Virus record (IMG/VR): IMGVR_UViG_3300044949_001417
Coordinates: 1 to 29,023 of that record
From: a virus
DNA: 29,023 nt
Direction: 5' to 3' (one strand)
Each line of letters starts with the position of its first letter. Within the stretch, counting starts at the first letter, position 1. Positions 7,803 through 14,872 of the stretch are shown piece after piece. The notes under the pieces are model-generated. The model searched no databases, was not told where the DNA came from, and saw nothing but the letters and a program-made list of their open reading frames with translations. The position numbers and the translations under genes are program-made.

Positions 7803-8600
7803 ATGGCCACGTTCACCAATACCGTCCGCGACCCCAACCTGATCACCTCTATCGCTGGCGGAGCGATCGCTGACGGCGACACCGTCCGGCTCACGCAGGG
7901 CAAGGACGCGTACACCGCGGGCCTGTCCAATCCGACCATCGACCTGCTGCTGTTCCACGCCACGCCGGGATTCATGGGCGACATCGCGGATTCGGCGCTC
8001 GACTTCGAGTGCAACCGCACCGCCACGGGCAAGATGATCCTCGAGTGGTCCGGCCAGGTCATCCGCATCACCAGCAACGCGGGCGCGGGCACGATCAACG
8101 AACTGCAGGTCAACCCGGCCCAGAACGGCCAGGTGTCCGCCACGGCCTGTCTGATCACCACGGCGATCGTCTCGGCTGGCACGCTGCTCTGCTCGGACTC
8201 GGCGGCTGTGACGACCTTGAGCCAGACCGGCGGCGTGACCTTCCTCGACAAGGGCGGCACGGCAGCGACGACCGTGACCCTGAACGGCGGCTCGTGCAAC
8301 CTGAACCGCGACGTGACCACGGCCAACGTCTACGCGGGCCAGTTGCTGATCGACAGCACGACCTGCACGCCGACGACTGTGAACCTCGGCGGCTCGGGCG
8401 TGCTCAAGATCAAGCAGGGCGGCAACATCACGACCCTGAATGCCCAGGCTGGCACGCTGGATCTGTCCGAGCTTGCCCAGGACATCACGATTGCGACCGG
8501 CAACGTCGGCCCCGGCCTGACGATCATTCGCCCGCGCTCTGGTGCGGCGTACACGATCACGACCCAGAACACCACCGGCAGCGGCCCCCGGTTCGCCTGA
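7803..8600 (+). CDS. beta-solenoid-like surface protein (fibre/tail-tip candidate)
   Basis: 265 aa with a strong ribosome-binding site (GGAGGG about 7 bases before the ATG at 7803). From about residue 100 the protein is built of short irregular repeats that end in Gly/Asn turns (VTTLSQTGGVTFLDKGG; TVTLNGGSCNLNRDVTTANVYAGQ; TVNLGGSGVLKIKQGGNITTLNAQAGTLDLSEL). Such 'x-strand-GG-turn' repeats are typical of beta-helix/solenoid proteins such as tail spikes, fibres and pectate lyase folds. No catalytic residues can be named. Its own intergenic gap and ribosome-binding site suggest separate or stronger expression than its neighbours. Confidence 0.55.
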   Translation: MATFTNTVRDPNLITSIAGGAIADGDTVRLTQGKDAYTAGLSNPTIDLLLFHATPGFMGDIADSALDFECNRTATGKMILEWSGQVIRITSNAGAGTINELQVNPAQNGQVSATACLITTAIVSAGTLLCSDSAAVTTLSQTGGVTFLDKGGTAATTVTLNGGSCNLNRDVTTANVYAGQLLIDSTTCTPTTVNLGGSGVLKIKQGGNITTLNAQAGTLDLSELAQDITIATGNVGPGLTIIRPRSGAAYTITTQNTTGSGPRFA

Positions 8601-8601
8601 A

Positions 8602-9663
8602 ATGGCTAACGGCGTCCTCGTCAGCACCAACGGCGGCGTGCGCGTCGGCTCGTCTGGAGGCGTGCGCGTCACGAATGCGGCGGGGGCGTGTCCGTCGTGC
8701 GGGTGCGGCAGCACCGGCGAAACGTGGCCGACCTCGGGCTGGATTGTTGGTACGCCGTGCAAAGATGGCGTGTCACCCAACCGTCCGATCGTGCTGGCGG
8801 TGGCAGCGATCCGGGCGTACCTGCTCGCCACCTACGGCAGCGAGAGCCCCGCAAACGTGCCGTGCGTCGTCGCCTCGGCCGCGACCAACGTCGGCGCGGT
8901 CTGTGCCCGCTTTGGTCCGGGCATGCCCGTGGTGACGAGCACGGCGAACACCTACGTGGCGGCTGGCATTTTGCCGAACTGCTGCACCTGCGGCGACTGC
9001 TACAACAACGTCGGCTTCAACGTGAGCCCCACGCAGCCCGGCGGCGTGTCGGTGACGCTGCCTTCGCAGTTGTGCTGCCTGCCTCGGGCGACGACCGGCG
9101 ACATCGTGCGGAACGTGGGCTCGCTGACCTATTCGAGCTTCACGTCGGGCGTGTTTGAGGGAACGAGCTACGAACTGACCAGAAACTCGTCCGTGAACTG
9201 GGACGAAACCCTGATTGTCGGCGGTGGGCAAGTCGTGGTGAGATGGCTCGAGCGTTCCGTTGGCAACTACATCGACCCCTTCGGCAACCCCTACACGATC
9301 ATCAACGACAACGAACGAGGACTCACGCTGCAGGTGACGCCAGCGACGTTCATCAACGGCTGGTACATCACCAGTGACCCGAACGCAGACTTCGTTCTCA
9401 ACTTCGCCACGCTGGAGCAGACGCTCCGGCCGTACATCAGAACCGCTGTCGTCAATCCAGGCAACCCCGCGACCGGCGGAACCGTCACTGTGGCGTGCGA
9501 TCGCATCGCGTTCTCAGTCACGCGGGCACTGTTCGACGGCAGCGAAACGTGGAGCGGCCAAGAACGGTGGCTGCACGAGGACACCAAAGGCTGTGGCCCC
9601 GCGTGCGGTGCTGGTGACGCTCCTCCCGCGTCGCTCTCGGCTCTGGCGGAGATGTTCTCGTGA
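8602..9663 (+). CDS. cysteine-rich tail-region protein, unknown
   Basis: 353 aa from ATG at 8602, one base after the previous stop. The N-terminus is Gly/Val-rich with near-repeats (VLVSTNGGVRVGSSGGVRV). It then has several close cysteines: CPSCGC near residue 33, then an NCCTCGDC cluster near residue 131, and LCCLP near residue 155, and near the C-terminus CGPACG. These spacings suggest metal binding or disulfide knots, unusual in phage tail proteins. The central part is strand-rich with aromatic residues (TYSSFTSGVFEGTSYELTRNSS). I do not recognise the family. It is coupled to another cysteine-rich gene at 9660. Confidence 0.55.
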   Translation: MANGVLVSTNGGVRVGSSGGVRVTNAAGACPSCGCGSTGETWPTSGWIVGTPCKDGVSPNRPIVLAVAAIRAYLLATYGSESPANVPCVVASAATNVGAVCARFGPGMPVVTSTANTYVAAGILPNCCTCGDCYNNVGFNVSPTQPGGVSVTLPSQLCCLPRATTGDIVRNVGSLTYSSFTSGVFEGTSYELTRNSSVNWDETLIVGGGQVVVRWLERSVGNYIDPFGNPYTIINDNERGLTLQVTPATFINGWYITSDPNADFVLNFATLEQTLRPYIRTAVVNPGNPATGGTVTVACDRIAFSVTRALFDGSETWSGQERWLHEDTKGCGPACGAGDAPPASLSALAEMFS

Positions 9664-9959
9664 GCTGCTGCGGCGGGACCATGCACGACCGCGACCGCGC
9701 CGCGTGCCAGTACCTCGGCCTACGCCACGACGGAACGCACGTCTGGGATCTTGAGTTTGCCATCGGTCGCTGGCACTTCCGCGGCATCGCGTTCTACGGC
9801 GTCCCGTTCCACCGGCGGATCGTGCTCGCGTGGCAGATGCACCGCGAACGCAAACGAGCGGGCAAGCCATCGCGGGGCGTCTGGGCCTTCGTTCGCCAGT
9901 TCTCCGGCTGCGGCTGCATCGTGGTTCTCAAGGACGCTTGGACGAAACTCACGGGGTGA
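9660..9959 (+). CDS. small cysteine-containing protein, unknown
   Basis: 99 aa from GTG at 9660 (GTGA overlap with the previous stop). It starts SCCGGTMHDRDRAACQYLG and contains a later CGC; the cysteines and histidines (LRHDGTHVWDLEF, FHRRIV) may bind metal. It carries many basic residues in the middle (HRERKRAGKPSRG). No known domain is recognised. The shared Cys-pair style with the preceding protein suggests the two act together, perhaps in a tail-tip structure; that is inference. Confidence 0.5.
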   Translation: MSCCGGTMHDRDRAACQYLGLRHDGTHVWDLEFAIGRWHFRGIAFYGVPFHRRIVLAWQMHRERKRAGKPSRGVWAFVRQFSGCGCIVVLKDAWTKLTG

Positions 9960-9962
9960 CGC

Positions 9963-10781
9963 ATGGCGACGGCGAAGACGGACGTTTCCTATGTCGTCTC
10001 GGTGGGTGACATCCACGCCGGGAGCGCCTTCGCCCCATGCCCTGACGAGATCGCCGGTCAGTACGATCTGACCATCCACGCCTCGCGCGTGCAGCGATGG
10101 CTTACCCGATGCTGGGAGCACTTCACGGACGAGTACGTCCCGGCCGTCGTCGGTCGCCGCAAGTTCGCTCTGCTGGTCAACGGCGACGTGCTCGAGGGCA
10201 ACCACCACGGCGGGCACCAGTTGGTATCCGCGGCGGTCAAGGTGCAGAGGCGGATTGCTCTCGAACTGCTCCGGCCGCTGGCGGCGCGGGCGTCCGAGGT
10301 CTACGTCGTCAAGGGCACCGAATGCCACACCCGCGACGATGAAGAGGACATCGCGGCCGAGTTGAAGGCCCGGCGCTGCCCCGACACCGACAACTTCGCG
10401 CCCGACTGGTGGGACATCAACGTCCGCGGCTGTCTCACCTCGTTCCGCCACCACATCCCCGCGACCTCGCGCCGAGCACTCAAGGGCTCTCAGCTCTCGA
10501 TTCAGCTCATCGAGGAACAGGCCGAAGCCGCTGGCGCCGGGACGCCCATCCCCCGCGTGGTCGTCCGCTCGCACCGCCACACCTACGGCAGTTATGACGA
10601 CGGCTGCGGCATGGCGGTCGTTCTACCCGCGTGGCAGCTTCTCACCCGCCACGGTCACAAGGTCGTTCCCGCGGCCCAGCGCGGCATCATGGTCGGCGGC
10701 GTGGTGCTCGACTACTCGCGGGTGTCTGATCCCTTCGACCTTCCCACCGTGCACCGGAACCTGTACAGGCCCAAGCCATGA
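9963..10781 (+). CDS. calcineurin-like metallophosphoesterase
   Basis: 272 aa. The metal-binding motifs of calcineurin-like phosphoesterases are all present in order: SVGDIHAG (GDxH, residues 14-20), LLVNGDVLEGNHH (GDxxxG, residues 71-81), VVKGTECH near residue 119 (the GNHD/E position, here GTEC), FRHHIP near residue 160 and RSHRHTYG near residue 200 (the final GHxH position, here SHRH). Substitutions in the third and fifth motifs are tolerated in many phage members. The family hydrolyses phosphodiester or phosphomonoester bonds using two metal ions; the substrate cannot be told. It lies between tail genes and the lysis candidate, so a late function such as DNA or nucleotide processing during infection is possible. 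Confidence 0.8.
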   Translation: MATAKTDVSYVVSVGDIHAGSAFAPCPDEIAGQYDLTIHASRVQRWLTRCWEHFTDEYVPAVVGRRKFALLVNGDVLEGNHHGGHQLVSAAVKVQRRIALELLRPLAARASEVYVVKGTECHTRDDEEDIAAELKARRCPDTDNFAPDWWDINVRGCLTSFRHHIPATSRRALKGSQLSIQLIEEQAEAAGAGTPIPRVVVRSHRHTYGSYDDGCGMAVVLPAWQLLTRHGHKVVPAAQRGIMVGGVVLDYSRVSDPFDLPTVHRNLYRPKP

Positions 10782-11122
10782 AACCGACGCTCGACATTGC
10801 CGAACTGCGGAAGGCGCTCGCCCAGAACCACGCCGGCGACGACGGCGCGACCGTGGCCGAGATGGTGGAGGCGTTGGGCCAGGAGCCGACGCGAAGCCGG
10901 TGCGCGTCGGTGCGGGAGAAGCTGCGGCCCCTCATCCGCGACGGTCGTGTTGTCATCGGCCGCTCTGTCAGGACTCAGATCAACGGCGTACCTCGGCTCG
11001 AAACCGTCTATCGCTTCGCAGGAGGTGGGCATGCTCCCGTGGCCGACGATCAAAGAGGGAACCGAGTACCCCGCCCCGCTCGAGTGGATCGACCCCGACG
11101 AGCAGCCAGAGCACGAGGCTGA
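10778..11122 (+). CDS. winged-helix-like DNA-binding protein
   Basis: 114 aa, ATG at 10778 overlapping the previous stop by 4 bp (ATGA). Residues about 5-85 look like a winged-helix domain: an opening helix (AELRKALAQNHAG), a helix-turn-helix stretch (ATVAEMVEALGQEPTRSRCASVREKLRPLIRDGRV) and a wing (VVIGRSVRTQINGVPRLETVYRF). The same general plan appears in the 18860 gene. After about residue 85 the frame becomes Arg/Pro/Ala-rich and overlaps another small ORF with a strong ribosome-binding site (11031), so the last 30 residues may be poorly constrained. It is likely a regulator; no target site is evident. Confidence 0.6.
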   Translation: MKPTLDIAELRKALAQNHAGDDGATVAEMVEALGQEPTRSRCASVREKLRPLIRDGRVVIGRSVRTQINGVPRLETVYRFAGGGHAPVADDQRGNRVPRPARVDRPRRAARARG

Positions 11123-11129
11123 GGTGTAG
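11031..11129 (+). CDS. 32-aa acidic small ORF with strong ribosome-binding site
   Basis: A short frame (starting MLPWPTIKEGTEYPAPLEW) opens at the ATG at 11031 behind an excellent AGGAGG at 11020-11025. It overlaps the last third of the winged-helix gene in another frame and ends two bases before the next ATG. It is proline- and acid-rich with two Trp. The good ribosome-binding site and protein-like composition favour real translation; it could alternatively serve to couple translation of the hydrolase gene at 11132. No family is recognised. Confidence 0.5.
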   Translation: MLPWPTIKEGTEYPAPLEWIDPDEQPEHEAEV

Positions 11130-11131
11130 CC

Positions 11132-12064
11132 ATGCCCTTCGAATCCTTCGACTCGATGGACTATTCAGCCGCCCGCGCCCCGGGGCAGGACGGCCAGAAG
11201 CCGCCCGCGCACGCGTTGGGCATGCGGCCGATGGTCTACATCGGCACCGGCTGGTACGCCGGGGCTGCTGCCGACGCACGCGTGAACGCCGCCGGCGCGT
11301 TCGCCGCCGGTGGCCGCATTCCGCCCGGGTCGCTGGTCATGCTCGACTTTGAGCCGTGGCTGCACCGGATGATCGACTGGTCCGGCCGCAACCTCGCGCC
11401 GCACGCCGATCGCGCCCGGTTCGCCGCGGCGATTTCCCGCACCGTCTACCTCGTCCGTGCCGCGTGCCCGTCCGCGACGATCGTGACGTACCAGTCTCTC
11501 GTCGGCACCTTCAACGCCGACAACGGCGACGCCTGGCTACGGGCCTACCGCGACACCAACGAGGCCGTGTACATCGAGCCGCATCCCGGGGCACCCAACG
11601 GCATCGGCAACCTGTTCGACGCCGCCGCCGTCTCGTTCTACCGCTGCTACTCCGATCAGCGTGCCAACACCCGCCGCGTGGAAGGGCTCGCCGCCGAGGC
11701 TCGCAGGCTCTACCCCGAGAAGCGTCTGCTGTCCGTCCTCTGGGAGCGATACCCGCAGTCCTACGACGTGGCCGCGCTCCGCTTCGACATCATGGAGCCG
11801 CCGCACATCGCGGACATGATTGGCCTGTCGCGGCGGTTGGCTGACTCCGAGATCTGGTGGGGCAGCAACCTGTACGGCCGCAAGGGGCTGGTGCCTGCCG
11901 AGCGGAACAAGTTCGGGTATGCCGTCGAAGGCGGCAACGGATGGGACGACTCAGCGCCCTGGTGGCAGGAGGCTCGCAAATGGCTACCGATTCCGAGCAA
12001 CCACACGATCGACGCCGCGAGCCCCGGACCCACCTTCCGACGCCGCGAGGATCGAGAGGCGTGA
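11132..12064 (+). CDS. TIM-barrel glycoside hydrolase-like protein (endolysin candidate)
   Basis: 310 aa, ATG preceded by GAGGTG. The sequence reads as an alpha/beta barrel with strand ends MVYIGTGWYAG, SLVMLDFEPWLHRMID (about residues 68-83), TIVTYQSLVG, AVSFYRCYSD, LLSVLWERYP and SEIWWGSNLYG. The D-x-E of LDFEPW at the end of a strand is the arrangement of catalytic acids in hyaluronidase-like and other retaining glycosidases, so cleavage of a surface or cell-wall polysaccharide is plausible. It lies at the end of the late operon near small genes, where endolysins occur. No cell-wall-binding repeat or signal peptide is seen. A virion depolymerase is the main alternative. Confidence 0.5.
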   Translation: MPFESFDSMDYSAARAPGQDGQKPPAHALGMRPMVYIGTGWYAGAAADARVNAAGAFAAGGRIPPGSLVMLDFEPWLHRMIDWSGRNLAPHADRARFAAAISRTVYLVRAACPSATIVTYQSLVGTFNADNGDAWLRAYRDTNEAVYIEPHPGAPNGIGNLFDAAAVSFYRCYSDQRANTRRVEGLAAEARRLYPEKRLLSVLWERYPQSYDVAALRFDIMEPPHIADMIGLSRRLADSEIWWGSNLYGRKGLVPAERNKFGYAVEGGNGWDDSAPWWQEARKWLPIPSNHTIDAASPGPTFRRREDREA

Positions 12065-12237
12065 CGCCGCCCGACCGGACTGAGGAGGAGCAGGCCCGGC
12101 TGGATCGTGAGTTCGCCATTCTGGTCGCGTGCGGCTTCGAGCCCGAGGAGCTGTACGAGATCGAGATGGAGCCAGAGAAGGGCGTGAGCGTCTGGCGGAT
12201 GATCCTGCCGGAAAAGACGCTGCGCAAGTGGCCCTAG
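12061..12237 (+). CDS. 58-aa acidic small protein, end of late operon
   Basis: 58 aa from GTG at 12061 (GTGA overlap with the hydrolase stop). It is strongly acidic and helical (EEEQARLDREFAILVACGFEPEELYEIEMEPEKG) with a C-terminal WRMILPEKTLRKWP. There is no membrane segment, so it is not a holin. The reading frame stops at TAG inside the first CTAGAC motif (12234-12239) of the attachment region. The function is unknown; translational coupling suggests a partner of the hydrolase. Confidence 0.6.
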   Translation: MTPPDRTEEEQARLDREFAILVACGFEPEELYEIEMEPEKGVSVWRMILPEKTLRKWP

Positions 12238-12319
12238 ACGGCGTTTTCCGCTAGACCACAGACTAGACGGATTCCGGCCCGCTCGTAAGTCCTTGTCCCG
12301 CAAGGCGCACGGGAACGCC

Positions 12320-12376
12320 GCGACGGATTGCAAATCCGTTGCGCAAGCTTCGTGGGTTCGAATCCCACCCCGGCCT
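12320..12376 (+). other. tRNA 3'-part attachment site core (attP candidate, tRNA-Cys-like)
   Basis: The sequence reproduces the 3' part of a tRNA gene: an anticodon arm with 5-bp stem ACGGA/TCCGT (12323-12327, 12335-12339) and loop TTGCAAA carrying anticodon GCA (12330-12332); a T arm GTGGG-TTCGAAT-CCCAC (12352-12368); then an acceptor strand CCCGGCC (12369-12375) and discriminator T, the base expected for cysteine tRNA. No matching acceptor 5' strand (GGCCGGG) or normal D arm exists upstream, so it is not a complete tRNA gene. Phages that integrate into tRNA genes carry just such a 3' segment, which restores the gene after recombination. The variable region is 12 nt, long for tRNA-Cys. It lies next to the integrase 3' end, with phage genes on both sides, so attP rather than attL/attR is the better reading. 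Confidence 0.75.
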
Positions 12377-12386
12377 TTTGCCCCTT

Positions 12387-12410
12387 GATTCGCAGGGTTT
12401 TCCGCGAATC
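12387..12410 (+). repeat. inverted repeat beside the attachment core
   Basis: GATTCGC (12387-12393) and GCGAATC (12404-12410) are perfect 7-bp arms around a 10-nt spacer (AGGGTTTTCC). The repeat lies 11 bp after the tRNA-like core. There is no T run after it, so a rho-independent terminator is unlikely, although two convergent operons meet here. It could be an accessory binding site of the recombination complex. Confidence 0.4.
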
Positions 12411-12524
12411 GTCCGAGGAATCAGGCCCGCCGCGTGCGGGTTGGTCTAGGACTGCCACCCCCTCAACTTTCGCCAGCAGGCCCCATCTGGCGCACCGAAT
12501 GTCGGGAACCGACTAGACCACGGG

Positions 12525-13796
12525 CTAGACGGACGGCATGGCGTTTACGGTGGCCGTCCTCGCCTTGGCCTGTTCCTTCGCGTACACGTTCAAGTACAGC
12601 GACGGCGACGAGTGCCGCGTCAGGCTCTGGCCCGTCTTCACATCCGGTGCCGTTGCCGCGACCCGCGTCGCGTAGGTGTGGCGCAGGCAGTGAAAGTCGA
12701 TCGAGCCCTCGGCCGTCTTGACCGGCACCCCGGCGGCTCTCGCGTCTGCCTTCAACGCCGCTCCCCATCGCTTGCTGCCCGGGAACAGCGCCGCCCGCTT
12801 GGGCATGCTCTCGATCCACGCCTGCAGCTCGGCCGCGAACTCGCTCGGCAGCGGCTGAACGTCGTGCCGCCGGCGCTTGGAGTACCCCGCCTCCACCGTC
12901 ACCGTGCAGGCCTTGAAGTCGAACGACACCCGCGTGAGCGTCCCGATCTCGTTCGCACGCAGGCCCGTCGCTGCTGCCAGTCGGTACGCCCACACGCGGT
13001 GGGGGAGCGACAGACGCCGCTTCCCCCCGGACGCGATCTGCCCGATGACCACCACCTCGGACGCTTCCGCCGCGGCTTTGATCTTGTCGAACTCCGCCGG
13101 CGTCAGGGCACGGCGCCGCAGCTTCCGCGTCGGCTCGGTCCTGACCATGTCCAGATCCCGCAGTTGATCCTCGCGCGTTCGCTTCCGACGCCAGAGCCAG
13201 GTCGAGAACGCTTTGCACGCCCGGATGTAGCCGTTGCGGGTTCGGCCTGACAGCGGCTTGTCGTCGTCGCGCAGGGAGGCCACGGCGCGGGAGACGCGGG
13301 AGGACTCGAAGTCGGCCAGCGTGCGGATGTTCGCGGCTGTCAGCACCCGCTGGATCTGGGCTTTGGTGTCGCGGACGTAGCGGGCGGAATCGTCCTTGTC
13401 GGCGAGGTGCTGAAGGTACCCGATCGTGTTTCCCGAGCCGGTCAGGTGGTGCTCAATCGACGTGCGCGAGTGCGTGGCCAGACTCGAGTCTCGCTCATCG
13501 TGTACGCCCGCCTTCTGCCGAGCGACCTTGAGCACGAGTGCCGCGGCGATCTCTTCGGCCCCGGTGCGGCTGGGGGTTCCCGCGCTCTGCTCGCGTTTCT
13601 TCCCGCTCGCGTCGGTGTACTGAATCGTCCAGTTCTCGTCTCGGACCTCAAGCCGCTTGCCATCGGCGGCGAGCTTGGCCCAGCGTTGGTCGCCCGAGGG
13701 TGTGACCCATTCGACGCCCCGGACGCCCCGGCGCGTGGATGGGCGTGCCCCGCCCGGCATTGGCAGTCGCCGGAGTTTGCGGTAGATGAAGGGCAC
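12525..13796 (-). CDS. int: tyrosine recombinase, phage integrase
   Basis: 423 aa from a GTG at 13796. The C-terminal catalytic domain has the tyrosine-recombinase residues: Arg I in ATGLRANEIG (R280), a Lys in the following hairpin (GYSKRRR, K307), the HxLRHT box (FHCLRHTY, H369/R372/H373), the second His (TRHSS, H395) and the nucleophile Tyr in YLNVY (Y405, 10 residues after that His, as usual). Residues about 120-215 form the core-binding helical domain, and residues 1-90 a basic, strand-rich N-terminal region suited to arm-site binding. It integrates the phage at attB and, with an excisionase, cuts it out. Its 3' end abuts the attachment region with CTAGAC repeats. It begins 4 bp after the stop of a membrane-protein gene, so the two are cotranscribed. 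Confidence 0.95.
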   Translation of the reverse strand: MPFIYRKLRRLPMPGGARPSTRRGVRGVEWVTPSGDQRWAKLAADGKRLEVRDENWTIQYTDASGKKREQSAGTPSRTGAEEIAAALVLKVARQKAGVHDERDSSLATHSRTSIEHHLTGSGNTIGYLQHLADKDDSARYVRDTKAQIQRVLTAANIRTLADFESSRVSRAVASLRDDDKPLSGRTRNGYIRACKAFSTWLWRRKRTREDQLRDLDMVRTEPTRKLRRRALTPAEFDKIKAAAEASEVVVIGQIASGGKRRLSLPHRVWAYRLAAATGLRANEIGTLTRVSFDFKACTVTVEAGYSKRRRHDVQPLPSEFAAELQAWIESMPKRAALFPGSKRWGAALKADARAAGVPVKTAEGSIDFHCLRHTYATRVAATAPDVKTGQSLTRHSSPSLYLNVYAKEQAKARTATVNAMPSV

Positions 13797-13799
13797 GGG

Positions 13800-14174
13800 C
13801 TATTGCCGGTTGGCGATGACTTCGTTGACGATCTGCATGACGAACCAGAGGCCGCCGAACAGCAAGAAGCCCACCGGCACGAACAGGATCATGCCCCACA
13901 TAACGCGGTACTGCAGGCCTCCGTGTATCCGCTTGATCTGCAGCGCGGCTCGCATGTCCTCACGCAGCCCAACGACCTCGGCTCGGAGCTGTTCTAGTTC
14001 CGACACCACGGTGCCCGGGTCGTCTACGTGGTCGGCAACCTGGACAACCTCCCCCGCAAGGTGCCCGTCCTCTGCTGCCGTGCGGGCTGCAGCGGCCTTG
14101 TCGGGCGCTTGGGTCAGGATTCGGTACTCGCGGCCGGTTTGGCGGTCGGCACATGTGACAGCAAAGCTTGGCAT
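13800..14174 (-). CDS. small membrane protein in the lysogeny operon
   Basis: 124 aa from the ATG at 14174, preceded by AGGTGGG; a longer frame to 14318 would run into the repressor gene and is rejected. Residues 1-50 are soluble with beta-like segments (FAVTCADRQTGREYRIL), residues about 55-85 are likely coiled coil (VVSELEQLRAEVVGLREDMRAAL), and the C-terminus is one or two membrane helices (MWGMILFVPVGFLLFGGLWFVMQIV). It sits between repressor and integrase on the same strand, so it is probably expressed in the lysogen. Proteins of this place and shape are often superinfection-exclusion or other lysogenic-conversion factors, but no family is recognised. Confidence 0.6.
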   Translation of the reverse strand: MPSFAVTCADRQTGREYRILTQAPDKAAAARTAAEDGHLAGEVVQVADHVDDPGTVVSELEQLRAEVVGLREDMRAALQIKRIHGGLQYRVMWGMILFVPVGFLLFGGLWFVMQIVNEVIANRQ

Positions 14175-14182
14175 GGACCCAC

Positions 14183-14863
14183 CTACATGGGAGGCAACTG
14201 CCTCCGGTGCTGAATGACGACGCCGAACTGCTCGACGTGCTCGCGGGGCACGACCTGCGGCGGATACGCGGCGTTGTCCTTCCGCAGCAGGAGCGACCCG
14301 CCCTCTTGAGGATACCAACGGCAGAGCATTCCGCCCGGACGCGGATGATCCGCCCCGAGCCGGACGTAGACCACAGATCCGGGCGCGGGCATGTTGTCGG
14401 CGTCCGGCGGGATGTTCCGCACGATCACGAGATCATTCTGGTTTAGCGTCGGGGCCATGCTCGACCCGTCCACCACCAAGGCAAAGACGTTTTCCAGATC
14501 GGTCTGGACATCCACGTCCGTGTACGCATACCCAAATCGACTGTCCACACTCCACTCCGCGTTATCGACTTGCTGGCCTGCCGCGGTGCGATTGATAATC
14601 GGTATTCGCGGCTTCGGCCCAGAGGCTAGCACGCTTTCGAGATCGGAGGCCTTGAGTTTCAGCGCCTTTGCCAGTCGCGGAAGCTCCGCGAGCCTGATGC
14701 GCGTGTCGCCCCGCTCCCGACTGGTGATAGCTCCAGTGGACAAGTTCACCAGCTTGGCCAGTTCAGCCGCCGACATGCCCAGCGCGTCTCGGCGTTCTCG
14801 GATGTAGGTGCCAATGTCCAAGACCCAAAGATACGGCGTGACGTTTTCCACAATCTGGACCAT
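14183..14863 (-). CDS. CI-like repressor: HTH plus S24/LexA-type domain
   Basis: 226 aa from ATG at 14863. Residues about 17-75 are an XRE-type helix-turn-helix (IGTYIRERRDALGMSAAELAKLVNLSTGAITSRERGD). The linker holds an Ala-Gly (TAAGQQ, A95-G96), the classic self-cleavage dipeptide. The C-terminal half is an S24 domain with the serine motif VVDGSSMAPTL (S135). The catalytic lysine expected in the 'VKR/FKK' strand is not there: the aligned stretch is GGMLCRWYPQEG, with Cys181 at that place, so self-cleavage may be lost. It should keep the lytic genes off in lysogens by binding the CTAGAC-like repeats upstream. No good ribosome-binding site precedes the ATG, so a short-leader or leaderless message, as for lambda cI, is likely. 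Confidence 0.9.
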   Translation of the reverse strand: MVQIVENVTPYLWVLDIGTYIRERRDALGMSAAELAKLVNLSTGAITSRERGDTRIRLAELPRLAKALKLKASDLESVLASGPKPRIPIINRTAAGQQVDNAEWSVDSRFGYAYTDVDVQTDLENVFALVVDGSSMAPTLNQNDLVIVRNIPPDADNMPAPGSVVYVRLGADHPRPGGMLCRWYPQEGGSLLLRKDNAAYPPQVVPREHVEQFGVVIQHRRQLPPM

Positions 14864-14872
14864 GCAATAATG

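Larger units (their letters stand above)
12234..12533 (+). repeat. CTAGAC arm-type repeats flanking the attachment core
   Basis: CTAGAC occurs at 12234-12239, 12251-12256, 12263-12268, 12513-12518 and 12525-12530 on the plus strand, and at 12444-12449 on the minus strand. The pairs at 12251/12263 and 12513/12525 form two near-identical 21-bp units (CTAGACCAC, three bases, CTAGACGGA; 12251-12271 and 12513-12533, 2 mismatches) on either side of the tRNA-like core. Hexamer starts within a unit are 12 bp apart, about one helical turn. Direct repeats on both sides of a core next to an integrase gene are the usual layout of integrase arm-type sites in attP. The same motif also occurs in the repressor control region (14873-14930). 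Confidence 0.7.

Noticed and set aside
7332-8831. 499-aa open frame on the minus strand across the solenoid gene
   Set aside because: Low-complexity Arg/Val/Ala/Gly composition, antisense to well-supported genes.
12270-12376. a complete tRNA-Cys gene
   Set aside because: The acceptor 5' strand GGCCGGG and a normal D arm are absent at the right distance, so only the 3' part is present, as expected for an att site.
12387-12410. rho-independent terminator between the convergent operons
   Set aside because: The 7-bp stem is followed by CGTCC rather than a T run; kept only as an inverted repeat.
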